Below, piece after piece: positions 37,105-46,287 of a stretch of 64,000 nucleotides of DNA. The notes beneath the pieces were generated by a model. It was not told where the DNA came from. It saw nothing but the letters and a program-made list of their open reading frames with translations, and did no database searches. Made by a program: the position numbers and the translations under genes. The stretch covers positions 624,760 to 688,759 of the forward strand of contig NZ_WJPK01000001.1 in assembly GCF_009649685.1 (NCBI RefSeq), read 5' to 3'. This DNA is from Flavobacteriaceae bacterium EG-1 (GTDB taxonomy: Bacteria > Bacteroidota > Bacteroidia > Flavobacteriales > Flavobacteriaceae). Positions within the stretch are counted from its first letter, which is position 1; each line of letters begins with the position of its first letter.

Positions 37105-38880
37105 ATGAAAACAAATAAAATTAAAAATATAATGTGGCTTGCAGTGGTACTTCTGGTATTTAGCTGCAACGACGACTTCTTAGAAAGAGCTCCTCTTGAT
37201 AGTGTGAGTGATGGTACTTTTTGGTCCACTGAGAGCGACTTACAAGTTTATAATAATAATTTTTACAATCTTGCTAGAACAGATGTAGATGTTCCTATTA
37301 TGATGGGGCATCAAGATGGATTTAATAGTCATAAATATGGCATTTGGTACTTAGACGAAGCATCAGATAATATTACTGCCAATCATGCTCGCCATAATAG
37401 ATACCGTAGTTTGCGGGCAGGTATTCATACTACGCCAAGTAGTCCGGAATGGTATGGTTATAGAGGTTGGTCTTTTGTTCGATCATTAAACATAGGTTTA
37501 ACTAATTATGACCTTGCCAATGTTTCTGAAGAAATAAAAGACAAATATAGAGCGGAGGCACGATTGTTTAGAGGTTGGTTTTATGCTGACAAAGTTTCTA
37601 AATTTGGTGATATCACTTGGCTTGATGAAGAGCTTAGTACAGAATCTGAAGAATTGTTTAGTGCCAGAACGCCACGTGATGAAGTGATGGCAAATGTATT
37701 AGCCGACTTAACCTTTGCCACCCAGAATTTACCAGAATCATGGGGTGATGGAGGTAATCATGGACGATTGAATCGCTGGGCAGCATTATTGGTAAAATCT
37801 AGAATTTGTCTATTCGAGGGTACATGGCAAAAATACCATGGCGGTACTAATAGTGAAATGTGGCTTACAGAAGCAGCAAATGCAGCTAAGGATTTAATAG
37901 ACAATGGACCATTCTCCTTATATTCAACAGGGGATCCATTACATGATTACAATGCATTTCATCGTCAATTAGATTTAGATGCAAATCCTGAAGTTATACT
38001 ATGGCGTAAATATGATCCAGGACAATATACAAACCACGTGATGTCGTATTGGAGAGGCTATAATGGTGGTGCTACTAAAAGTATGGTAGAGGATTATTTA
38101 TGTACAGATGGACTTCCAATTACACTTTCAGATGAATATGAAGGAGATGCAACAATTGAAGATGTTTTTGTAAATAGAGACCCGCGACTAAGACAAACCA
38201 TTTTACACCCTGAGGATCGTGAATTCTACAACTTTGGAAATAGTGCAGATTTCACCTACCCTAGAGTTTCTGGTATGACTGGAGGTGAACGCAACGCAAC
38301 TGGTTATCATATTATTAAAGTATATGATGTAGCCGCAGCCTATCGTTCTTATAATACGTCGTGGACGCCAGCAATTACCTTACGTTTAGCAGAAGGTTTA
38401 TTAAACTACGTAGAAGCTGTAGCAGAATTAGGAACTATAACACAAACAGATGTGGATATTACCATAAATGCACTTCGTGATCGAGTTGGAATGCCACATT
38501 TAGATATGAATGCTGTGCCTGTTGATCCACGATATACAGGTGATGGAATTTCGCCATTACTAGCTGAAATTAGAAGAGAACGCCGTGTAGAACTATTTAT
38601 GGAAGGATTTAGATATGATGATTTACGTAGATGGAAACAGGGATCTAAATTAGCTAAAAAAGATTTAGGGCTCTTATGGGATGATGCCGCTATAGCACGT
38701 TATGAAGGTGCCACGGTACAAACAGCCGTTGACCCAGATTCTGGTAAAACTTATATAGATCCATACGGTGGTTCAGATTGGGCTAGCCCTCAATTTGATG
38801 AAAACAAACATTATTTATGGCCTTTACCTTTATCTGAAATATCACAAAACCCTAACTTAGGACAAAACCCGGGCTGGTAA
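37105..38880 (+). CDS. SusD/RagB-type surface glycan-binding lipoprotein
   Basis: A 591-residue lipoprotein (lipobox VFSC, Cys21, followed by NDD). It has the SusD pattern: FLERAPLDSVSDGTFW at the N-terminus, TPR-type helices (KYRAEARLFRGWFYADKVSKFGD) and a C-terminal RagB part with EIRRERRVELFMEGFRYDDLRRW and LWPLPLSEISQNPNLGQNPGW. It sits on the cell surface as the lid of the SusC transporter and binds the oligosaccharide. It is in the same operon as SusC. Confidence 0.96.
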   Translation: MKTNKIKNIMWLAVVLLVFSCNDDFLERAPLDSVSDGTFWSTESDLQVYNNNFYNLARTDVDVPIMMGHQDGFNSHKYGIWYLDEASDNITANHARHNRYRSLRAGIHTTPSSPEWYGYRGWSFVRSLNIGLTNYDLANVSEEIKDKYRAEARLFRGWFYADKVSKFGDITWLDEELSTESEELFSARTPRDEVMANVLADLTFATQNLPESWGDGGNHGRLNRWAALLVKSRICLFEGTWQKYHGGTNSEMWLTEAANAAKDLIDNGPFSLYSTGDPLHDYNAFHRQLDLDANPEVILWRKYDPGQYTNHVMSYWRGYNGGATKSMVEDYLCTDGLPITLSDEYEGDATIEDVFVNRDPRLRQTILHPEDREFYNFGNSADFTYPRVSGMTGGERNATGYHIIKVYDVAAAYRSYNTSWTPAITLRLAEGLLNYVEAVAELGTITQTDVDITINALRDRVGMPHLDMNAVPVDPRYTGDGISPLLAEIRRERRVELFMEGFRYDDLRRWKQGSKLAKKDLGLLWDDAAIARYEGATVQTAVDPDSGKTYIDPYGGSDWASPQFDENKHYLWPLPLSEISQNPNLGQNPGW

Positions 38881-38901
38881 TGTAAATTTAAAATAATACA
38901 A

Positions 38902-38940
38902 AACAAGGCCATCAAAACAAGATGGCCTTTGTTAATTTTT
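38902..38940 (+). terminator. Terminator after SusD
   Basis: GGCCATC (38907-38913) pairs with GATGGCC (38921-38927) over a 7-base loop, extended by AACAA/TTTGTT, and ends in a T-rich stretch. It may limit read-through into the lyase gene 46 bases further on. Confidence 0.75.
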
Positions 38941-38985
38941 AGGGTGACCAAAACAACTTAATATTCTCACTAAATATTAAATACC

Positions 38986-40872
38986 ATGTTATTTAAAAAA
39001 AATCATTATGCTTTATTTTTCATGCTCATTTTTCTACTCAGTACTTTGCAAAAGAGTAGTGCACAAGAAAAATCGCTGCATCAAATTCCACAATTAAAGA
39101 ATCCTATTACCGTACCTTATTTGCAAAAAATGCTTAAAAAGAAAGGTCCAAAACTGGTATTAAATTCAAAAATTGAAAAAAATTTAAAAAAGAAACTACA
39201 AACTGATCCAGTAATTCAAAACCTTTACGAAGCAATAAAATTAAATGCGATTGAAATTCAAAAACAACCCTTTCTTAAAAGAGATATAGAGGGTAGAAGA
39301 TTGCTTCATATATCAAGGGAGATGCTCTACCGAATGAATATTTTGGGTATGGTTTATCGTATTGAGAAAGACCCAGTTATATTAAAGCGAATAGAAGAAG
39401 AAATTATCACTGTGTGTAATTTTATAGATTGGAATCCTTCACATTATTTAGATGTTGCTGAAATGGCAATGGCAGTTTCATTTGGTTTAGACTGGGCAGA
39501 AGATAATTTATCCGAAAGTACTATTGAGCTTGCTAAAGCTTCACTTATTGAAAAAGGAATTAAACCAAGTTATAATAAAAAAGGAAACACAGGTTGGGTA
39601 GGAAGCAATAATAATTGGAATCAAGTTTGTCATGGTGGCATGATAGCTGCGTCTATAGTAACGGCAGATAAAAACCCACAACTTGCTGCTAAAACTATTA
39701 GTAGAGCATTGGATAGTATACCCCAAGCACTAATTTCATATGGTCCAGATGGTGTATATCCCGAAGGGTCAACCTATTGGACCTACGGCACATCTTTTAC
39801 AGTAATAACCGCAGCGATGTTTGAAAGTGCATTTAATACTGATTTCGGATTAGCCGAATTTCCGTCTCTTATAGAAAGTGCAAATTTTAAATTACTTACG
39901 AATACACCTTCGGGTTGGTATTATAATTTTGCAGATTGCGGAGATAAACGAAGTAAACAAGGCGATATTACCTTGGCTTGGTTTGCTTCAAAAACAGGGA
40001 ATAAATCATTTTTTGAAGAAGACCGTTTTCTATCCCCAGCTAAAGAAATGGGTAAATTACCGAGATATGCTGGTGCAGGGTTGGTTTGGATTTCTCAATT
40101 TAAAGAAAAAGGAGAACAAAAAGCTCCAGAAGCATGGAAGGGAGATGGCGACAATCCTATTGTAATTTTTAAATCTCCAGAGAGCGACCCGTATAAATAT
40201 TATTTTGGTGGAAAAGGAGGTAGAGGCACAGTTAATCATGGAAATATGGATGGAGGGTCATTTATATTTGAACTTAACGACGTTCGATGGTCTATAGATA
40301 CTGGGAACCAGCGATATCATGACCTTGAAAAAACAGGTTTTAACCTTTGGGAAAGATGTCAAGAATGTGAAAGATGGACATTGCTTACTAAAAATAATTT
40401 TGGACATAGTACGATTACCGTAAACAACCAACACCACGTTGTTGATGGTAAAGCTGAGATTATTGATTTTAAAGATGGAGAAATTCCTGAAGCTACAATA
40501 GACTTAAGTGCAGCTTTTAAAGGGCAATTGGAAGATTCAAAACGTCGTTTTGTAAAAGATAGCCCTAAGTCATTATTAATTGAAGATACTTTGGTAGCCT
40601 CGGACTCAACGAATTTAATAACATGGCAAATGTTAACAGTAGCGGATATTGAAATAGTAGATGGAGGTGCTATTTTGCATCAGGATGGTAAAAAACTTAA
40701 ACTAGAAAATTTATCACACCCAGAATTGACTTTGTCTGTTATTTCATTAGATCCTTCTCCTTTAAAATTAGATCGACAAATAACGGGTTTAAAAAGAATA
40801 GAAATACGTATTCCTTCATATATACTTGAAAATCAAAAAACAACTTTAAGAGTAAGACTATCAGGATATTAA
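38986..40872 (+). CDS. Heparinase II/III-family polysaccharide lyase
   Basis: A 628-residue exported protein (signal ending STLQKSSAQ). The alpha/alpha toroid half holds NNNWNQVCHGGM, with the Asn and His of the substrate site, and VYPEGSTYWTYGTS with the expected catalytic Tyr; the beta-sandwich half begins near residue 400 with VNHGNMDGGSFIFELNDVRW, which has the conserved His. The family cleaves uronate-containing polysaccharides such as heparin-like chains or alginate by beta-elimination. Relation to a specific PL family is not clear. It follows the SusCD pair on the same strand and gives the locus its substrate class: an acidic polysaccharide. Confidence 0.85.
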   Translation: MLFKKNHYALFFMLIFLLSTLQKSSAQEKSLHQIPQLKNPITVPYLQKMLKKKGPKLVLNSKIEKNLKKKLQTDPVIQNLYEAIKLNAIEIQKQPFLKRDIEGRRLLHISREMLYRMNILGMVYRIEKDPVILKRIEEEIITVCNFIDWNPSHYLDVAEMAMAVSFGLDWAEDNLSESTIELAKASLIEKGIKPSYNKKGNTGWVGSNNNWNQVCHGGMIAASIVTADKNPQLAAKTISRALDSIPQALISYGPDGVYPEGSTYWTYGTSFTVITAAMFESAFNTDFGLAEFPSLIESANFKLLTNTPSGWYYNFADCGDKRSKQGDITLAWFASKTGNKSFFEEDRFLSPAKEMGKLPRYAGAGLVWISQFKEKGEQKAPEAWKGDGDNPIVIFKSPESDPYKYYFGGKGGRGTVNHGNMDGGSFIFELNDVRWSIDTGNQRYHDLEKTGFNLWERCQECERWTLLTKNNFGHSTITVNNQHHVVDGKAEIIDFKDGEIPEATIDLSAAFKGQLEDSKRRFVKDSPKSLLIEDTLVASDSTNLITWQMLTVADIEIVDGGAILHQDGKKLKLENLSHPELTLSVISLDPSPLKLDRQITGLKRIEIRIPSYILENQKTTLRVRLSGY

Positions 40873-40894
40873 ATCTAAAGATACTTTGATTATT

Positions 40895-40926
40895 AAAAGG
40901 CATATTCTTTAGATTATGCCTTTTTT
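40895..40926 (+). terminator. Rho-independent terminator after the lyase gene
   Basis: AAAAGGCATA (40895-40904) pairs perfectly with TATGCCTTTT (40915-40924) over a 10-base loop, followed by more T. Confidence 0.85.
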
Positions 40927-41060
40927 AATGCTTTATATATTCATAAATCCAATTGTTAAATTACTCATAAAGACATTTTTTATATTAAACTATTATGAAA
41001 ATTGAATGTCCAATTGATGAATACAAAAAAGAATATTAATCTTTTTTAAAATTTAGAATT

Positions 41061-41648
41061 ATGAAAACAAACATTAAAACATACTTGTTAGCATCAATAT
41101 TTCTAGTAGCTATTACCTATTCTGGAATGGCACAAACAAGAAAGCGTACAAACACTAAAACTGTTACTACTAAAACAGTTACTAAACGAACTCCTAACAG
41201 AGTATCAAGTACTAAAGTCGTTTATAAAACTCCTAAAAAGAAGGTAGTTTCTGTACGATCGGTTCCTAACAGAACTATAGTTAAGCATAATGGACGTAAT
41301 TATTATTACGCAAACAATAAATTTTATACAGCATCAAGAGGGCGTTATATTGTTATTGCTCCTAAAATTGGTTTTAGAATAAGAACTTTACCGGTGAATT
41401 ATAGGAGAGTTCATTTTAATAATCATATTTATTATAATGTTGCCGGTACATTCTATTCTCAAGTAGGTTCAGATTATGAAGTTGTTGAACCTGAAATAGG
41501 TACGATAGTTTATGAGCTTCCCGATAATTATGAAAAAGTAATTATTGATGGTCAAACATACTACGAATTTGCGAACATTCTATATGAGAAAATACAAGTT
41601 GATGGAACTCGTGCTTATGAGGTGGTTGGAATTATAGATATGGAATAA
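41061..41648 (+). CDS. DUF6515-like secreted protein
   Basis: A 195-residue protein with a signal peptide (YLLASIFLVAITYSGMAQ). Residues 22-75 are very basic and Thr/Lys/Val-rich. Then two copies of a short beta repeat follow: HNGRNYYYANNKFY...IAPKIGFRIRTLPVNY and FNNHIYYNVAGTFY...VEPEIGTIVYELPDNY, with a partial third copy at the end (IDGQTYYEFANILYE). This Y-rich pattern is that of the Bacteroidota DUF6515 family. Its function is unknown; the basic tail suggests it binds the envelope or nucleic acid. Confidence 0.7.
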   Translation: MKTNIKTYLLASIFLVAITYSGMAQTRKRTNTKTVTTKTVTKRTPNRVSSTKVVYKTPKKKVVSVRSVPNRTIVKHNGRNYYYANNKFYTASRGRYIVIAPKIGFRIRTLPVNYRRVHFNNHIYYNVAGTFYSQVGSDYEVVEPEIGTIVYELPDNYEKVIIDGQTYYEFANILYEKIQVDGTRAYEVVGIIDME

Positions 41649-41671
41649 CAATATTTATTGGTTATAAAAAT

Positions 41672-41703
41672 AAAGCACTTGCAGATTTAACTGCAAGTGC
41701 TTT
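41672..41703 (+). terminator. Strong hairpin terminator, possibly bidirectional
   Basis: AAAGCACTTGCAG (41672-41684) pairs perfectly with CTGCAAGTGCTTT (41691-41703), a 13-bp stem with a 6-base loop, 24 bases after the DUF6515-like gene. Confidence 0.85.
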
Positions 41704-41880
41704 AATATTTCGTATTGTGTTCAAAAAAGTAATATTGCATTTAATTTTCATGGAATAATATTTGCGAGATGTAAATAATATTTGGTTTGCTTGAAAGTAT
41801 TTAAGGTTTAAAAAATCCAAACATGATACTTTTTCGTATTGAATTGTAAGTAAGTAACCAAAACAAACCAATTTCGCTGC

Positions 41881-43830
41881 ATGACACTCCGTAAATTTAT
41901 TCGGCCAGTATCATTTTTATTTCTTTTACTGTTCTCCACTTCTATTTATAGTCAGGAAAAGCAAAGGTATTCTGGACCTTTAGAAATAACTCAATATTCA
42001 GGTAATGCTGATTATCAGTATTACATTTCTAACAATGACACCATATTGGATGGTTCATTTAAAATGCAGAAATCCAATTTGGATGCGCTTTTATCTGAGG
42101 CAGATAAAACATTTTTATTTAAAGGTAATTTCGAGCATAATATAGCGAATGGGTTATGGGAGTTTGACTTTGGTGAATTTAAATCTGATAGTATAACAGA
42201 AGTTGTTGGTTTTCAATATAAACTAAATGTTAGTGGAATTCAAGAAAAAGCAATTGGTCAACTAAATTTAGGTAAACCACATGATAAATGGGTTTTTACG
42301 AAAAGTCAAATTAAGAATTCAGAAGTTTTAGAAACACTATTTGAAAGTTCAATAGAATTTGATAATGGAATTCCTCAAAAAAGTTTTAAAATAAAAAATA
42401 CAACTGGAACTTTAGTTGGAAGGTTTCTAAGAGATGGATTGGCCCACGACGAGTGGACATTTTACTCTGAAAAAGCATTGGGTAATACGGAAAGCTGGTT
42501 TTTTACAAATGGAGAATTGCAAAAAATTAGCACAGTCAAAAATGAGTTGTCCAATGAAATAAAATTAAGAAACCTTAATGATGCAAATAAAACGGTAATC
42601 AATTTTGATAGCAGGTATATAAAATTGATAAGCTTAAAAAACATTGAAGCCAAAAAAGCACTAGAAAAAGCTAACGAAATTCCTAATTTATTGGCAGAAA
42701 ATGCTGATTACTATAAAAAATTAGATACCATTTTATCATCTTTAGGTGAGGCCGCATTTCTTCCAGAATTCAAAGTAAGAGTTCCTTATTACCCTTTGGA
42801 TTCTTTAGAAAGACAAAAATTAAACGCAATCAACAAAAGTTATAGTAAAGCAGATTCAATTAGCGCTACATTTTTAACGGATACCCAATTAAATATTTTA
42901 AAACTATCAGATGAAGAAGCTAATTACTATTACACTATAATTGATTCAATTTCGAAACAATACCTACAACCAATAAAAAAGTTATTAAGTCTAGATGACG
43001 AAAATATAATAGCGTTTGTTGATCGTTCTTTTATTGTTCAATATGCTTTGCCTTATGGTTTTCCTTCAAAAGAAATAAAAATTAAGATAGCAGAGGGTAA
43101 AGACGAATCATTTAGTGATTCCAATGCACAGGCCTATAATTTTTCCGAAAAAAACTTAAGTAGCCTCGTACAAATGACTCAATATGCGGAGGTCTGTTTA
43201 AAATCTATTGAAAAAATTCTAAATCCCAAATTAGCAAAAGAGAGGAGACAGCAAGAATTCATTGCTATTGAAGAAAAAATGATTTCTCAAATAAATAATT
43301 TAAATAGTGTTATTGATTCTGTAGACGCAACTTTTCCTAAAAATTTAATTAGTGCCTTAGAACAAATAAAAACGGTGGCGAATAAAAATCTGAGTAAATA
43401 TTCTAATATGCAAAATTTAGATGAGAAACTCGATTTTGGTCAACATCTAACCGATTGTTTTGCAAATTTAGAACAACTTGAACAGGAAGTCTTACTACAT
43501 CCAGCAAGAAATCAAGAAATAGTTGAACATTATCAAGATCAAGTTTGGAATCCTTTTATGGCTAACCTTATGACTGAAGAAGTCAAAAAACGGATAACAG
43601 CAGCATATCGAAAGGTTTTAGAACCCTACTTGATAAATGAAGTGCAAACTAATTTAAATTGTACCAATTCTGCTTCGTTACTTCATTTGTTTAAAGCTAC
43701 TCACGAACGTATGATGACCTTAAGAGAAGAAGATACCCATAAATTAGAACGTAAACTTAAAAGAGAGCAAGATCCAAATATGGTATTAGAATTAATGAAT
43801 ATTAACCCAACAGTTAAGAAAGAGCAATGA
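41881..43830 (+). CDS. Secreted MORN-like repeat protein with coiled coil (unknown function)
   Basis: A 649-residue protein with a Sec signal peptide (SFLFLLLFSTSIYSQ). Residues about 70-205 contain three or four degenerate MORN-type repeats (FKGNFEHNIANGLWEFDFG, IGQLNLGKPHDKWVFTK, VGRFLRDGLAHDEWTFYSE). After residue 220 the protein is long, helical and charged, with predicted coiled coils and no family I recognise. It starts a plus-strand cluster: its stop overlaps the DUF2490 gene by four bases (ATGA), and a second MORN protein gene follows that. It is likely periplasmic or surface-exposed. A specific role cannot be assigned. Confidence 0.65.
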   Translation: MTLRKFIRPVSFLFLLLFSTSIYSQEKQRYSGPLEITQYSGNADYQYYISNNDTILDGSFKMQKSNLDALLSEADKTFLFKGNFEHNIANGLWEFDFGEFKSDSITEVVGFQYKLNVSGIQEKAIGQLNLGKPHDKWVFTKSQIKNSEVLETLFESSIEFDNGIPQKSFKIKNTTGTLVGRFLRDGLAHDEWTFYSEKALGNTESWFFTNGELQKISTVKNELSNEIKLRNLNDANKTVINFDSRYIKLISLKNIEAKKALEKANEIPNLLAENADYYKKLDTILSSLGEAAFLPEFKVRVPYYPLDSLERQKLNAINKSYSKADSISATFLTDTQLNILKLSDEEANYYYTIIDSISKQYLQPIKKLLSLDDENIIAFVDRSFIVQYALPYGFPSKEIKIKIAEGKDESFSDSNAQAYNFSEKNLSSLVQMTQYAEVCLKSIEKILNPKLAKERRQQEFIAIEEKMISQINNLNSVIDSVDATFPKNLISALEQIKTVANKNLSKYSNMQNLDEKLDFGQHLTDCFANLEQLEQEVLLHPARNQEIVEHYQDQVWNPFMANLMTEEVKKRITAAYRKVLEPYLINEVQTNLNCTNSASLLHLFKATHERMMTLREEDTHKLERKLKREQDPNMVLELMNINPTVKKEQ

Positions 43831-44660
43831 TGCGAAATTCAAAACAAATAGTTTGGGTTTTATTCCTAGTAATCGGATGTATTTGTGTGAAAGGTATAGC
43901 ACAAGAAGAAGAATATGAAGTGCTTCCTAAGGAGTCAAAATATAAGGATGCAAAAACAAAACTGTGGGTAAATACGTATGGTAAAATAAGAATCTCAAAA
44001 CGTCTATATTGGGATGCTCAAACGCATTTTAGATTTGAGGAAACCGAAAATACTTCGTTTATTGGTCAGGTTGGTCAATTATACAATCGTCATGCCTTAG
44101 GCTATATTTATTCTAAGAAAGTAAACTTTAGTCTTGGAGGTGTACTACGACTTAATTTTAATACAGATCCCTTATCCGAAGATAGGAACTTAGTACCAGA
44201 ATGGAGAATATGGCATCAATACCAATTTGCTATGCCAGTTTATAGTGCTACAATTTATCATCGAATTCGTATAGAGCATAGATGGACACAGGGTTTTGAA
44301 GATAATAGTGAATATATTTTCAGAAACAGATGGCGTTATTTGTTTAGGGCTAAAATTCCATTAAATAGTCATAAACTAGAACCCAAAACAATTTATGTAG
44401 CTCCCGAAGCAGAATTAATAATGCAAAGTGGTAAGGCTGTAGTAGGAAGCGTTATGGAAGATTTGCGATTAACAACTACTTTGGGGTACATATTAACGCC
44501 ACGATTAACAGTTGCAGCTGGTGGATTATATTCGATGGGACAAGATTTAGCAAATGCGGGTGAGTTTAAACAAACCTTTACGCTACGTGTACATATGTAT
44601 TACTCTCCAGACTTTAGAAGGGTAAAAAATAAGTTACCTGCAATTCATCTAAATGATTAA
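43827..44660 (+). CDS. DUF2490-family outer membrane protein
   Basis: A 277-residue protein with a signal peptide (VWVLFLVIGCICVKGIAQ). From residue 45 on it consists of short amphipathic strands with aromatic girdle residues (KLWVNTYGKIRIS, AQTHFRFEET, HQYQFAMPVYSATIYHRIRIEHRW) and ends TFTLRVHMYYSPDFRR, as expected for a small DUF2490 outer-membrane barrel. Function is unknown for the family. Overlap with the upstream MORN-like gene and a 30-base gap to the downstream MORN gene imply one transcription unit. Confidence 0.8.
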   Translation: MMRNSKQIVWVLFLVIGCICVKGIAQEEEYEVLPKESKYKDAKTKLWVNTYGKIRISKRLYWDAQTHFRFEETENTSFIGQVGQLYNRHALGYIYSKKVNFSLGGVLRLNFNTDPLSEDRNLVPEWRIWHQYQFAMPVYSATIYHRIRIEHRWTQGFEDNSEYIFRNRWRYLFRAKIPLNSHKLEPKTIYVAPEAELIMQSGKAVVGSVMEDLRLTTTLGYILTPRLTVAAGGLYSMGQDLANAGEFKQTFTLRVHMYYSPDFRRVKNKLPAIHLND

Positions 44661-44690
44661 ACCATTCGTAATTAAAGTAATATATCTATA

Positions 44691-45536
44691 ATGAAAAAGA
44701 GAATTGCCATTCCCTATATATTATTTGCAGCTACGGCCATAGTAGCCCTTTTTTATCTTTTTAGATCAGTAGGATTAAAAAATGATTTAATGCTGAAAGA
44801 GACGCAACAAGCCAAGATAGATGAAAGCCTTGCGGAATATAAAGAAGTTATGCGGATTGATTCCATATTACTCGAAGGCGATTATAAGAAAGCCTTGAAT
44901 GCTTATAATAGTGAACTAAAATATGTTAAAGACAATCCATATAGAATTCCATTAAGAATAGGACTTGCTGAACAATTACTTGACTTAAAAACAGATAAAA
45001 CTAAAGTTGTAAAAGACAGTATTGTTTCAAATATAGATTCAATTCAGGCTATAGAACAAAAAGCAAAATACGAAATAAAGTTAAGAGATTCTTTAAGTTT
45101 TGCCTTGGAAAAAGCTAAAGTACAATTAGCTGCTATGCGCCGTCAATTAGGGAATAAAACTTTAGGAGAGTATTTAAAATTCAAAAATAAAAAGGGAAGC
45201 TTAATGCATTATGTAGGCCAGGTTTCTAATAATATGGCTAATGGTATCGGTGTTGCAATTCTTAATACCGGAAGTCGTTACGAAGGCTCTTGGCGAAATA
45301 ATGAACGCCATGGAGAAGGTACATTCTTTTGGGCAGATGGAGAATATTATATAGGTAGCTATTCAAACGACCTAAGAAATGGCTTAGGAACATATTATTG
45401 GCCAAATAAAGAGAAATATGTTGGCGAATGGAAAGATGATAAAAGAAACGGAAAAGGTACTTTTTACGGAAAAGATGGTGAAGTCGTAACTAAAGGTATT
45501 TGGAAAGGTGACAAACTTGTGGAAGTAGAGAAGTAA
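44691..45536 (+). CDS. Membrane-anchored MORN-repeat protein
   Basis: A 281-residue protein: an N-terminal membrane helix (IPYILFAATAIVALFYLF), then a helical, coiled-coil stem (about 30-160), then four MORN repeats at the C-terminus (e.g. YEGSWRNNERHGEGTFFW, YIGSYSNDLRNGLGTYYW, YVGEWKDDKRNGKGTFYG). MORN repeats often bind lipid or stiffen a protein scaffold. The stem should project into the periplasm. It shares its repeat type with the 41.9 kb protein in the same cluster, so the two may bind the same partner. No catalytic site is visible. Confidence 0.75.
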   Translation: MKKRIAIPYILFAATAIVALFYLFRSVGLKNDLMLKETQQAKIDESLAEYKEVMRIDSILLEGDYKKALNAYNSELKYVKDNPYRIPLRIGLAEQLLDLKTDKTKVVKDSIVSNIDSIQAIEQKAKYEIKLRDSLSFALEKAKVQLAAMRRQLGNKTLGEYLKFKNKKGSLMHYVGQVSNNMANGIGVAILNTGSRYEGSWRNNERHGEGTFFWADGEYYIGSYSNDLRNGLGTYYWPNKEKYVGEWKDDKRNGKGTFYGKDGEVVTKGIWKGDKLVEVEK

Positions 45537-45627
45537 CAGACACTTTTTAATTATTCTTTCTAGTTTTTCTTTTGTTATAAATTTGTAAGATGAAAATTAG
45601 TTTTTATCCTAAAATCATCTTGCAATA

Positions 45628-46248
45628 ATGATTTTTACCAATCAATTTCTTATTACTTGGCTAATTACGATTGCCAATTTTCTAGTGAGTAGTACTGAAA
45701 ATTCCTCAAATAGTACTAAAACCGTATTGAATTATGACATTATTATAAAAGAGAAGATTGTTGGTACCTTAAAAGCAACTAAGTATTCTAAAGATGATAA
45801 AGTAATATATCAAAGTACAACTACCATTAAAACACGTTTTATTACAGAAATAGCGGTCAATTATAATTACGATGTAATATTTGAAAAGAATATAATGAAA
45901 AAGTCGCAAGTGGTTATCGAAGTAAATAATAAAACACATGCAAATACTCAAACTAAATGGACAAACAATAACTATGAAATTACCAAAAACGATAAATTAG
46001 AAAATGTAATACAAGATGAAATTACATACAGTACTATTTTATTATATTTTAATGAACCCTTAGAAATAGACCAATGTTTTTCTGAACAAGATGGTAGTTT
46101 TAATAAACTTCTACCTTTAGGTAATCACAGTTATAAAAAAATAAATTCGAAAAGAAAAGAGAATATTTACAATTACAACAATGGTAGGTTGGAAAGAGCG
46201 AGTATAGATGGTGGATTAGTGGATTTTGAGATAGTTTATCGAGACTAA
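45628..46248 (+). CDS. DUF6134-like protein
   Basis: A 206-residue protein. The N-terminus is hydrophobic (FLITWLITIANFLVSS) and acts as a signal or anchor. The rest is a beta-rich domain with the pattern NYDIIIKEKIVGTLKA, VIYQSTTTIKTRF, DEITYSTILLYF and LERASIDGGLVDFEIVY, which resembles the DUF6134 family. These are probably envelope proteins but have no known role. The gene lies 91 bases after the MORN gene and 39 bases before the patatin gene on the same strand. Confidence 0.65.
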   Translation: MIFTNQFLITWLITIANFLVSSTENSSNSTKTVLNYDIIIKEKIVGTLKATKYSKDDKVIYQSTTTIKTRFITEIAVNYNYDVIFEKNIMKKSQVVIEVNNKTHANTQTKWTNNNYEITKNDKLENVIQDEITYSTILLYFNEPLEIDQCFSEQDGSFNKLLPLGNHSYKKINSKRKENIYNYNNGRLERASIDGGLVDFEIVYRD

Positions 46249-46287
46249 AACAAAATACATAGATTAGTAGTATTAAATTAGTTACAA

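Noticed and set aside
40995-41039. 14-codon ORF before the DUF6515-like gene
   Set aside because: Too short and without recognisable leader-peptide features.
41881-45536. MORN genes as a toxin-antitoxin (YwqK-type) system
   Set aside because: Both proteins are exported or membrane-anchored and no toxin gene is present; the similarity is only in the repeats.
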